64,000 nt of DNA, taken from Capnocytophaga gingivalis ATCC 33624 (GTDB taxonomy: Bacteria > Bacteroidota > Bacteroidia > Flavobacteriales > Flavobacteriaceae). Of the stretch, positions 46,201 to 53,548 are shown piece after piece. The position numbers were made by a program, and so were the translations under genes. The stretch lies in NCBI RefSeq assembly GCF_000174755.1, contig NZ_ACLQ01000031.1:1-64000 (forward strand), written 5' to 3'. How positions within the stretch are numbered: position 1 is the stretch's first letter; every line of letters starts with the position of its first letter. A model generated the notes under the pieces. The model ran no database searches and had not been told where the DNA came from. It saw nothing but the letters and a program-made list of their open reading frames with translations.

Positions 46201-46361
46201 TCCTGATGACCTATTTCGGGGTTAATTTCTACCTTTCAGGACTACATAGCTACGCCAGCGGAGAAAAGGTCATTACTCCAAACTTTGTCTATTATGCGGC
46301 AGTATTGGTCGTGATTTTAGGAATTGTCTCTTTTATCAGAAGGAAAAAACTTAAAGATTAA
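43218..46361 (+). CDS. ccsBA: Fused cytochrome c biogenesis protein CcsBA (System II)
   Basis: This 1047 aa membrane protein fuses ResB/CcsB (N-terminal half) to CcsA (C-terminal half). In System II it exports heme and attaches it to CxxCH of periplasmic cytochromes c. N-terminal helices (about 10-90) are followed by a long periplasmic ResB domain, a further helix pair near 430-490 and a second periplasmic stretch. The CcsA helices run from about 750 onward. The tryptophan-rich heme motif WGRYWGWDPKETWAL starts at W946. It could serve the di-heme peroxidase and the cbb3 oxidase assembled with FixH. A strong promoter lies upstream, and the next gene starts 6 bases after the stop. Confidence 0.94.
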   Translation: MLKKLTQILISTRLMAVLFLVYGAALAMGTFVETWYNTDTAKIWIYNAWWFELIMVLFVVNFIGNIGRYRLLKRENWAVFVLHASWIFIIVGAGVTRYISDEGKLALREGEEADFYTSELTYITAQVDGIYEGQPLRKAKQTEVLFSEFTSNNYSWASDFKGKDFHIELTRFIANAEESFVEDPSGEEYLKIVESSGGEGHEHYLKVGSLENFHGLPISLNKPTEGAINLQITPEGSYISSPYLGSYMTMTDQKVFTVAKDSMQPLQYRCLYNIGGMRFVLPEPLKKGKMVMASIAANKRTAADQSALLMKISCGGETKEVEVLGRRDVINPPTSVEVGGLTFHLNYGSVRTPLPFKVKLDDFIADKYPGTDRSYSSFKSKVTVTAPEESFKYDIYMNNILNYKGYRFFQANFFPDEQGTILSVNHDFWGTLLTYIGYTLLYIGLIASMFFGKTRFVQLSQKLKKLSLKRKGTLILLAMFFWVGGYAQHNSFELTPKQIDSLIKATTVKKEHADRFAHLVIQDEDGRMKPINTFASELLRKVSKADTFRGLDANQVFLSMLLNRQLWYNVDFFYIKKDNDSLHKILGVEKGLKRVRALDFLDQEYNNKLNPYLVEAYSTSNPNQFQKEFKEVDMKMHLLERALSGSMLRIFPLKDSPNNKWISPLDIYENPRYTQDSLEVGFIKHAFRWYLSSVKEATETGDYTEADKILSLLKENQRAVGKAVIPSERQIDAEILYNKYDVFKSLFSWYLYVGTLMFVVLIARIFRERKVLRIITQVCTGLLFFLFALHTAGLAFRWYISGHAPWSDAYESMIYVAWATMGIGLCFARRSPLSLASTAFVTSMILMIAHWNWLDPSIGNLQPVLNSYWLMLHVAVIVGSYGPFTLGMILGAINLLLMILTTSKNREKIKGVIDELTIVNELALTVGLIMLTIGNFLGAQWANESWGRYWGWDPKETWALVSIMVYAFVIHMRIVPSLRGVWSFNFASVVAFASILMTYFGVNFYLSGLHSYASGEKVITPNFVYYAAVLVVILGIVSFIRRKKLKD

Positions 46362-46367
46362 TTACCC

Positions 46368-47822
46368 ATGAAACCTGTTTATTTATTTCTCTCCAGCATA
46401 CTGCTCTTTGCCAATTGTCAGAAAAACAATTCTGAAGAAACAGTTCTCTCTGTCCCTACCGATTACAGTCAGATGGAGATGAAACAGTATACAGAAAGTC
46501 AAGCAGACATTCTTAATCCTGAACGAGGATTCTATACACATCGTGGTTTCTCTGCCAATAAAAAAGAAACACTCTCTGTCAGTGATATCCAAAAATATCG
46601 CAAGGAAGGCATTTCTCTTGTTTTCACGATCTACTATTTGAAAGAATTCCGAGATAGGCCTATATCTGAAGCTTTTCTTGAGCAAATTCGTCACAATATG
46701 AGAGTACTCCGCGAAGGAGGTAATAAGGCTATTCTACGCTTTGCTTATACTTCTTCCAGAGACGAGAAACCTTGGGATGCCCCTTGGGATATTACCCAAA
46801 GACACATCGCTCAGCTCAAGCCTATTCTGCAAGAATATTCAGATGTCATTTGCCTAATGGAAGCTGGCTTTGTAGGGGTGTGGGGAGAATGGTACTATAC
46901 AGATAACTATGTGTACAAGCCCAAGGAGGGAGAGTATACCCCTAGAGCTCGTGTTCTTACCGCTCTTTTGGATGCACTCCCTTCGGATAGAATGATTGCT
47001 GTACGCACGCCTCAGGCCAAACTCCTCACTCAGGGCATCAGCGCCAAAGATACTCTTAGCGCTTCGACAGCCTTTCAGGGAACTCCTCTATCTCGTATTG
47101 CCGCACATAATGATTGCTTTTTAGCAGACAACGATGATAGAGGTACCTTTGCCAACAACCTCATGTACCGCAATTTCTGGAAGGCAGAAAGCAAATATGT
47201 CGCCATGGGGGGAGAGACTTGTGCTCTTTCTTCGTTAGCTATATGTAGCAATGCCTTGGAACAACTCTCTCAGTATCACTGGTCTTACCTCAATCGAGAC
47301 TATCATCAAGATGTTTTCCAACAATGGAAAGGAGGGAAATGCCTTGATGAAATCCAAAAACGATTGGGCTATCGCTTCTCTTTAGTCAAAGGGTATTTCA
47401 CCAAGACTCCTAAGATAGGAAGTCCTTATCAGATAGAATTGCAGCTAAAAAATACTGGATGGGCTTCCCCTTTCAATCCTCGCAACGTAGAGCTGTTGTT
47501 CGTCTCTGAGGAAAATCCTCGTGAGAAATACAAAATCACCTTGACAGATGATCCTCGCTACTGGTTTGCTGGAAAAACAAGCACCATAAGGACTACTTTT
47601 TTGTTACCTAACAGTATGGCAAAAGGCAAATATACTATCTACCTAAACCTACCCGATCCTCGAGAGACCCTTTACCTCAAAAAGGAATATAGTATCCAAC
47701 TGGCCAATAAAGATGTATGGAATCCACAGAAAGGATACAACAAAATACAAAAGGTTACTCTCTCTGAAATAGGGGAAAATAACTTAGGAAATATACGCTC
47801 TTTAGCAAAATTTACTGAATAA
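46368..47822 (+). CDS. DUF4874/DUF4832 lipoprotein
   Basis: This 484 aa lipoprotein (LLFANC, Cys17) matches the DUF4874-DUF4832 pattern: an N-terminal TIM-barrel-like part with ILNPERGFYTHRGF and FVGVWGEWYY, then a C-terminal beta domain (about 350-460, PYQIELQLKNTGWASPFNPR). The first part resembles glycoside-hydrolase-like barrels and suggests a carbohydrate role, but no activity is established to my knowledge. It begins 6 bases after ccsBA. That tight spacing implies co-transcription, although no functional link to cytochrome maturation is apparent. Confidence 0.82.
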   Translation: MKPVYLFLSSILLFANCQKNNSEETVLSVPTDYSQMEMKQYTESQADILNPERGFYTHRGFSANKKETLSVSDIQKYRKEGISLVFTIYYLKEFRDRPISEAFLEQIRHNMRVLREGGNKAILRFAYTSSRDEKPWDAPWDITQRHIAQLKPILQEYSDVICLMEAGFVGVWGEWYYTDNYVYKPKEGEYTPRARVLTALLDALPSDRMIAVRTPQAKLLTQGISAKDTLSASTAFQGTPLSRIAAHNDCFLADNDDRGTFANNLMYRNFWKAESKYVAMGGETCALSSLAICSNALEQLSQYHWSYLNRDYHQDVFQQWKGGKCLDEIQKRLGYRFSLVKGYFTKTPKIGSPYQIELQLKNTGWASPFNPRNVELLFVSEENPREKYKITLTDDPRYWFAGKTSTIRTTFLLPNSMAKGKYTIYLNLPDPRETLYLKKEYSIQLANKDVWNPQKGYNKIQKVTLSEIGENNLGNIRSLAKFTE

Positions 47823-48038
47823 AAATGAGATTATTTTATTATAATTTCTTTTGAAAAGGGGATGTCCCCTATTGACCACAATTCAGGATGTACCTTACTA
47901 TAATTTAGTAACGAACATCGCAGAGAAATACACATAGCTCTCCAAGCACAAGCAGATATAGGAAATCTCTTCTCTGTAAAAGCAGGAATCGCTATCAAAA
48001 TTTAATCAAAAAAATCGTTATTTCTCCGATAAAAATTG
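47823..48038. other. Gap with small hairpin and short coding-like stretch
   Basis: A short hairpin AGGGGA/TCCCCT with a 2-base centre lies at 47857-47870, without a T tract. A frame from about 47912 to the TAA at 48003-48005 reads NEHRREIHIALQAQADIG and then NLFSVKAGIAIKI, possibly a gene remnant. Nothing else is recognisable. Confidence 0.3.
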
Positions 48039-48046
48039 TATTTTTG
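48039..48046 (+). promoter_or_regulatory. -7 box for carA
   Basis: TATTTTTG matches the consensus and ends 26 bases before the ATG. No -33 TTTG at regular spacing. No pyrimidine-responsive leader structure was recognised. Confidence 0.5.
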
Positions 48047-48072
48047 CACCATAACACAATTGTGATTATTCG

Positions 48073-49179
48073 ATGAAATATACACAAAAAAAACCGGCTA
48101 TAATCCTCTTGGAGGATGGCACTATTTTCTATGGGAAGGCCGTAGGAAAAGAAGGAAGTGCCTTTGGGGAAATCTGTTTTAATACAGGAATGACAGGGTA
48201 TCAGGAAATTTTCACTGACCCTTCCTATTATGGACAAATTATGGTAGCTGCTACCGTTCATATAGGTAATTATGGAACTTTCTCCCAAGAGAATGAGTCC
48301 GAAGGAGTAAAAATTGCAGGGCTTGTATGTCGCAATTTTAGCGAATTTGGTTCTCGCCCTATCAGTGAAGAGACTTTAGGAAACTTCCTCGAAAAACAAG
48401 GTCTATTTGTGGTAAGTGAGGTAGATACTCGTGCCTTAGTCTCCTACATCCGTGACCATGGAAGTATGAACGCTGTACTCTCCACCGAAGTGGAGAATAT
48501 AGAGGGGCTCAAAGCCCGACTTAAGGCACAACCTTCCATGAAAGGATTAGCCTTAGCTCCTAAAGTATCTACCAAAGAAGCTTATTTTGTAGGTGATGAA
48601 AATGCACCTTTCCGTGTTGCTGCTTTGGACTTAGGTATCAAGCGTAATATATTGCGTAACTTAGCTGCTCGTGGTGCCTATATCAAGGTGTTTCCTCATA
48701 CAGCTACTTTTGAGCAGCTCAATGCTTTTACTCCAGATGGTTTCTTCCTCTCCAATGGTCCCGGTGACCCTGAGCCCTTGACTGAGGTAATAGCTCTTAC
48801 CCAAAAACTTATTGAAAGTGGCAAACCTATTTTTGGTATCTGCTTAGGCCACCAGCTTATTGCCCTCTCCCAAGGTATCCCTACCTATAAGATGCGTAAT
48901 GGACATAGAGGTATCAATCACCCTGTGAGAAACCTCCTTACAGGAAAAAGTGAGATTACTTCTCAAAACCATGGATTCGCTGTTAATAAAGAATTAGCCG
49001 AGAAAAACCCAAATATTGAGATCACTCACCTGCACCTCAATGATGGTACAGTAGCGGGTATCCGTCTTAAGAACCGCCCTGTATTCAGTGTACAATACCA
49101 CCCTGAAGCCGCCCCAGGTCCTCATGATGCGAGCTATCTCTTTGATCAATTTATTGAACTAATGACCAATAATAAATAA
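48073..49179 (+). CDS. carA: Carbamoyl-phosphate synthase small subunit
   Basis: CarA is the glutamine amidotransferase subunit that supplies ammonia to CarB for carbamoyl phosphate, used for pyrimidines and arginine. The 368 aa length is normal. The N-terminal domain has TGMTGYQEIFTDPSYYGQI. The class I GATase triad is Cys257 (GICLGHQL), His343 and Glu345 (QYHPEAAPGPHD). carB is not adjacent, so the subunits are encoded separately in this window. A perfect palindrome ends the gene. Confidence 0.96.
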   Translation: MKYTQKKPAIILLEDGTIFYGKAVGKEGSAFGEICFNTGMTGYQEIFTDPSYYGQIMVAATVHIGNYGTFSQENESEGVKIAGLVCRNFSEFGSRPISEETLGNFLEKQGLFVVSEVDTRALVSYIRDHGSMNAVLSTEVENIEGLKARLKAQPSMKGLALAPKVSTKEAYFVGDENAPFRVAALDLGIKRNILRNLAARGAYIKVFPHTATFEQLNAFTPDGFFLSNGPGDPEPLTEVIALTQKLIESGKPIFGICLGHQLIALSQGIPTYKMRNGHRGINHPVRNLLTGKSEITSQNHGFAVNKELAEKNPNIEITHLHLNDGTVAGIRLKNRPVFSVQYHPEAAPGPHDASYLFDQFIELMTNNK

Positions 49180-49185
49180 ACTAAA

Positions 49186-49223
49186 ATAGGAAACGCCTCA
49201 CAGATCTGTGAGGCGTTTCCTAT
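49186..49223. terminator. Perfect 38-base palindromic terminator between carA and DUF2625
   Basis: The 19-base arms 49186-49204 and 49205-49223 are perfectly complementary (ATAGGAAACGCCTCACAGA and its complement). It sits 6 bases after the carA stop and 16 bases before the DUF2625 stop, so it probably terminates both converging genes. Confidence 0.85.
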
Positions 49224-49239
49224 GAATTGATATTCTCTA

Positions 49240-49920
49240 TTATTCTTTCTCCAAGAGTTGTCTTTGCATATCCATCGTAAGGCGATAACTTTCCTCTATA
49301 GGAACTACCTTTCGACTGACAGCCTCTATCTGTTGTCCTTCTTTTGTCCAAAGGAAAGGAAAGAAAGAAAATACCTGATTCCCATTAAGCTTGGAAACTT
49401 CTTCCTGCCATCCATCCCAATAGAAAGGCTCATAAAACATATGTATATCTCCGCCCAGTGTCCAGCTGACAAATTCGGAATAACCACAGTTCATAGGCTC
49501 CCAAGAGAGTGTATCAGGAGCTAAATAGTACATCTGCCCTAACCCCTCTTGTCCAAACGCCCCTCCATTGATAGCAAAAAGTCCTCCTAAGATATCATCG
49601 GCTACCAAGAGGTATGCAGGTGGCTCTCCATAGTTCTCAAAAGTCTTTCCTTTATTCCACTGAAACATCCCTCTGTCCAATCTTTCACAGCCTGAACCTA
49701 AGATACGTATCCAACCGTTATTTATAAGAATGCCACCCGTCTCATAGAGAATAGCTCCCATAGGAGAACGAGTAGTTACTTGTGCATTGAGAAGCTCTGC
49801 CTCGGCTCGCTTAGCATCTCGAGGTAATACTTCGTATGGATTGGTAGCCTCTTGCATCCATTCTTCTACCAAGTCCCATCCTGGCTCTTCCTTATTGATC
49901 AATTCTTCTAATGTTCTCAT
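49240..49920 (-). CDS. DUF2625 family protein
   Basis: This 226 aa cytoplasmic protein has the DUF2625 signature: RTLEELINKEEPGW at the N-terminus, then GGILINNGWIRILGSGCERLDRGMFQWN, GGLFAINGGAFG and YYLAPDTLSWEP. The family is of unknown function with an SMI1/KNR4-like flavour. It lies between the carA and atpA terminators, so it is a single-gene unit. Confidence 0.88.
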   Translation of the reverse strand: MRTLEELINKEEPGWDLVEEWMQEATNPYEVLPRDAKRAEAELLNAQVTTRSPMGAILYETGGILINNGWIRILGSGCERLDRGMFQWNKGKTFENYGEPPAYLLVADDILGGLFAINGGAFGQEGLGQMYYLAPDTLSWEPMNCGYSEFVSWTLGGDIHMFYEPFYWDGWQEEVSKLNGNQVFSFFPFLWTKEGQQIEAVSRKVVPIEESYRLTMDMQRQLLEKE

Positions 49921-49930
49921 ATCCTGCTTT

Positions 49931-49968
49931 TTTATAAAAATATTGCCTTACAAAATGTAAGGCAATAT
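49931..49968 (-). terminator. atpA terminator
   Basis: ATATTGCCTTAC (49940-49951) and GTAAGGCAATAT (49957-49968) form a perfect 12-base stem with a 5-base loop. On the minus strand the T-rich run TTTTATAAA follows. It lies 22 bases past the atpA stop. Confidence 0.88.
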
Positions 49969-49990
49969 CTCAAATATTAAGTCAATAATT

Positions 49991-51571
49991 TTATTTTACA
50001 TAATTTTGAGCTACTTCTTTGGCAACTTTTTCCAATACAGCAGTAATCTCATCATTGATTTTTCCAGCTTTAAGCTCCAAGAGAACATTCTCGTGTGCTG
50101 TACGAAGGTTTTCCAAGTATTCTTTTTCGAACTCACGTACTCTCTCTACAGGAATTTGACGCAATAGGTTCTTAGACCCTACATAGATAATTGCTACCTG
50201 ATCTTCTACCTTGTATGGAGTATTAGAAGATTGTTTGAGAATTTCCACGTTGCGTTTTCCTTTCTCAATCACATTGCTTGTAGCTGCATCAAGGTCAGAA
50301 CCGAACTTAGCAAAAGCGGCTAATTCGCGGAACTGTGCTTGGTCAAGCTTAAGAGTACCAGCTACCTTCTTCATAGACTTGATCTGAGCCGATCCCCCTA
50401 CACGAGATACAGAGATACCTACGTTGATTGCGGGGCGCACTCCAGAGTTGAAGAGGTCAGACTCAAGGAATATCTGTCCGTCAGTGATAGAAATCACGTT
50501 GGTTGGGATATAAGCAGAAACGTCTCCAGCTTGAGTCTCTATCACTGGTAATGCAGTAAGAGATCCACCACCCTTTACAAGGTGCTTGATAGAGTCTGGA
50601 AGGTCATTCATATTGCGAGCTACATTATCATCTTTGATTACCTTAGCCGCACGCTCTAAGAGACGAGAGTGTAAGTAGAACACGTCCCCAGGGTAAGCTT
50701 CACGTCCTGGTGGGCGACGAAGCAAGAGAGATACCTCACGGTAAGCCATTGCTTGCTTGGAAAGGTCATCATAGATAATAAGGGCAGGGCGACCTGTATC
50801 ACGGAAGTACTCCCCTATAGCAACCCCTGCAAAAGGAGCATATACCTGCATAGGAGCTGGATCGGAAGCATTAGCCGCTACGATAGTAGTATAAGCAAGC
50901 GCTCCTGCATCTTCCAAAGTCTTGGCAATACCTGCCACTGTAGAGGCTTTCTGACCAATGGCTACATAGATACAATATACAGGGTTACCTGCATCATAAA
51001 ATTCTTTTTGGTTAAGGATAGTATCGATACATACTGTTGTTTTCCCTGTCTGACGGTCACCAATCACAAGCTCACGCTGACCACGACCAATAGGAATCAT
51101 GGCATCAATAGCCTTAATTCCTGTTTGCAAAGGCTCATTCACTGGTTGGCGATAGATTACCCCTGGAGCCTTTCGCTCAAAAGGCATTTCGTAAAGTTCG
51201 CCTAAGATAGGGCCTTTGCCATCGATAGGTTCCCCTAAGGTATTGATTACACGACCTACAATCCCCTCCCCTACCTTGATAGAGGCAATGGTTTTGGTAC
51301 GCTTTACAGTATCTCCTTCTTTTATTTGAGTAGAAGAACCGAGGAGTACTACCCCTACATGATCTTCTTCTAGGTTGAGCACCATTCCTTCTTGTCCAGA
51401 CTCAAAGTGGACAAGCTCCCCATTTTCAACTTTGGAGAGACCAAAAATGCGAGCAATCCCATCTCCTACTTCTAACACCGTCCCTACCTCTTCCAAAGAT
51501 ACAGACGCATCGAAGTTTGCTAGTTGTTTTTTAAGAATCGCTGAAACCTCAGCCGCCTTTATTTGTGCCAT
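49991..51571 (-). CDS. atpA: ATP synthase F1 subunit alpha
   Basis: AtpA is the non-catalytic nucleotide-binding subunit of the F1 head. The 526 aa length is standard. The P-loop GDRQTGKT is at residues 171-178, followed by conserved [23 protein letters not shown] and the Arg-containing [24 protein letters not shown]. The gene stands alone: a terminator follows directly, and upstream 297 bases separate it from a SusD gene. The usual atpH before and atpG after are absent, so the F1Fo operon is split. The sequence looks fully functional. Confidence 0.96.
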   Translation of the reverse strand: MAQIKAAEVSAILKKQLANFDASVSLEEVGTVLEVGDGIARIFGLSKVENGELVHFESGQEGMVLNLEEDHVGVVLLGSSTQIKEGDTVKRTKTIASIKVGEGIVGRVINTLGEPIDGKGPILGELYEMPFERKAPGVIYRQPVNEPLQTGIKAIDAMIPIGRGQRELVIGDRQTGKTTVCIDTILNQKEFYDAGNPVYCIYVAIGQKASTVAGIAKTLEDAGALAYTTIVAANASDPAPMQVYAPFAGVAIGEYFRDTGRPALIIYDDLSKQAMAYREVSLLLRRPPGREAYPGDVFYLHSRLLERAAKVIKDDNVARNMNDLPDSIKHLVKGGGSLTALPVIETQAGDVSAYIPTNVISITDGQIFLESDLFNSGVRPAINVGISVSRVGGSAQIKSMKKVAGTLKLDQAQFRELAAFAKFGSDLDAATSNVIEKGKRNVEILKQSSNTPYKVEDQVAIIYVGSKNLLRQIPVERVREFEKEYLENLRTAHENVLLELKAGKINDEITAVLEKVAKEVAQNYVK

Positions 51572-51643
51572 TATTTTTATGTATGAATATTCTTTTTATT
51601 TGTTCTAATTTTTCTTTTAGAAACACTTCTATAAGTTACCGCG

Positions 51644-51651
51644 CAAAGATA
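51644..51651 (-). promoter_or_regulatory. -7 box for atpA
   Basis: TATCTTTG on the minus strand matches TAnnTTTG, with a leader of about 70 bases before the ATG at 51571. No -33 TTTG at normal spacing. The rest of the 297-base gap up to the SusD gene carries the susD terminator and AT-rich sequence. Confidence 0.5.
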
Positions 51652-51815
51652 CAAAAAAAAATCAAATCTACCATACTTTTACAAAGAAACTTTTTATGAC
51701 TAATGCTTATATTGAAAATGATTAATACTATTGCTAGTCAAATCTTTCTGTATGGCGTATTGGTTATTACTCATTGTCTTATGCTATCTTTATTTGTCAT
51801 AAGTGTTTAGAAAAC

Positions 51816-51846
51816 AAAAAACAGCTGCAAAATGCAGCTGTTTTTT
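51816..51846 (-). terminator. Terminator of the first SusC-SusD unit
   Basis: AAAAAACAGCTGC (51816-51828) and GCAGCTGTTTTTT (51834-51846) form a 13-base stem with a 5-base loop, flanked by T/A runs on both strands. It lies 22 bases past the SusD stop. Confidence 0.9.
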
Positions 51847-51868
51847 GTTGAATAGTTATTAATTGTTT

Positions 51869-53527
51869 CTATTGTTTGGCAAAAATAAGTTTTTTATTCA
51901 TCACATCGGTAGATCCCATACCCATGTTCTTCAAAGCTTCTTGATAGTTAGCCAAGTTGATATTCTTATATGTCAAAGGATAACGGAGACGTTCTGGGAA
52001 AGGCACTCCATCTACCAATGAAGTAAAAGAGTAAGTAGTTATAGTAGAACCATTCTTATCTTGTACTGGTTCTACCATAGGTATACCTCTTTCTCCATCT
52101 TTTATAAGTACTGAAGGATATCCTGTACGGCGGTACTCTGTCCAAGCCTCATTAGGATTCATATAGAGGGCTATATACTTTTGGGTCATTACAGTTTCCT
52201 CTGTAGCAGCAGGAAGAGCCGTAACAAAAGCAGTTATCTTACTGCTTTCTACACCCCATTTTTCCATAGAAGCTTTTACTCCTTCTTTGTACTTAGCATC
52301 ATCCCAAGTTCCATTCACTACATAGTTAGCTTCAGAAAGCAAGAAACATACTTCTGAATATTCCATAAACACTTCTGCATAGTCCGCAGATAGAATCTTC
52401 TGTGAGAATAGAGAAACTATACGTCCTGAACCAAATTGAGAGTCACTATAAGATTCACTAATTCCGTAAGGCATTCCTACATATTTAGTAAGATCCGTAG
52501 TTTCTTGATATTGACCATCTCTTACTTGCTCTATTTTAAGACCCTTAGGAGTCACATATTTTTGCAAACGAGGGTCCACTCCAAAGCCTAAACTCGCTCC
52601 TCTAGTTCCCTTAAGCATATCCACAAGTGTATTGGCTGGGGAATAGTCAGTTCTCTTATCTACAAAATAGTTCTTATAAATAGGAGAAGCATTTATATCA
52701 TTTTTTTCATAAGGAAGCTCTACAGTATCTGCATTAGAAGCCATTACTGGATATTGAGCAGGATTTTGCACAATCTCTTTGATAACATCAATAGCTTTCT
52801 GTTTTAGTTCTGCATCTTGCACCCTTGAAAGGTGTATAGCGATACGCAAACGCAATGAGTTACCAAATTTCTCTAAGCGTTCAGGGGTCTTGAAGACCAT
52901 ATCTCCTGCTGTAAAGACATTTGATTTTGACTTGTTTATTTGTGCTACAGCTTCCTTAAGATCATCCAACATATCCATATAAATATCCTTCTGAGAAGCA
53001 TATTTAGGAGAAATGTATTTTTCCAACTGTAGCGCTTGGAACTTAGGATTATCCTTTCCATGCCAAGAGTAATAAGGAACATCTCCAAAAGTTTCAACAA
53101 CAATGCTCATCGCATAATTCATCATAATACGTGCAGCAGCTATTTGATTGTCATTATCTCCATAAAGAGCTGTTTTCTCTTTAGTCTTAGGATCTGTATT
53201 GAGTTCTATTATTTCCTTATAGATACCTGCTACTTGGTAGCAGAAACGCCAGATATAGTCTCCCGCTGTATCCGCGTAAAGAAATCTACTTTCCTTAGTA
53301 TAAGCGGTTTGAGCGGTATATTGCATCCAAGTACGAATAAGCTTTCCTGAAGTAGTAGTATACCTCGTATAGTCCATTAGTCTCTTGTTAGCACCATTGA
53401 ACAAAGCATAAGGAAGAGATGTTTTAGGTTTATTAGGATTCGTATTGATCTCTTCGAAATCTTTTTCACAACTAGAGGTAGCAAAAAGTAGCCCTACCCC
53501 ACATAAAATAGATACTATTTTTTTCAT
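51869..53527 (-). CDS. SusD/RagB-type nutrient-binding lipoprotein (pair 1)
   Basis: SusD-like lipoproteins lid the SusC barrel on the cell surface and capture substrate. From the ATG at 53527 the protein has 552 aa, with the lipobox TSSC (Cys20); a start three codons earlier would add only MTN. The residues after Cys (EKDFEE) fit the surface-export signal of Capnocytophaga-like lipoproteins. The N-terminal NTNPNKPKTSLPYALFNGA and helical TPR-like region match the SusD-like_2 group. C-terminal MNPNEAWTEYRRTGYP is diagnostic. Among the three SusD proteins here it is the most divergent (TLVDMLKGTRG where the others have SFVQLLKGQRG). Substrate unknown. Confidence 0.93.
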   Translation of the reverse strand: MKKIVSILCGVGLLFATSSCEKDFEEINTNPNKPKTSLPYALFNGANKRLMDYTRYTTTSGKLIRTWMQYTAQTAYTKESRFLYADTAGDYIWRFCYQVAGIYKEIIELNTDPKTKEKTALYGDNDNQIAAARIMMNYAMSIVVETFGDVPYYSWHGKDNPKFQALQLEKYISPKYASQKDIYMDMLDDLKEAVAQINKSKSNVFTAGDMVFKTPERLEKFGNSLRLRIAIHLSRVQDAELKQKAIDVIKEIVQNPAQYPVMASNADTVELPYEKNDINASPIYKNYFVDKRTDYSPANTLVDMLKGTRGASLGFGVDPRLQKYVTPKGLKIEQVRDGQYQETTDLTKYVGMPYGISESYSDSQFGSGRIVSLFSQKILSADYAEVFMEYSEVCFLLSEANYVVNGTWDDAKYKEGVKASMEKWGVESSKITAFVTALPAATEETVMTQKYIALYMNPNEAWTEYRRTGYPSVLIKDGERGIPMVEPVQDKNGSTITTYSFTSLVDGVPFPERLRYPLTYKNINLANYQEALKNMGMGSTDVMNKKLIFAKQ

Positions 53528-53548
53528 GTTCGTCATCTTAAATTTGTT

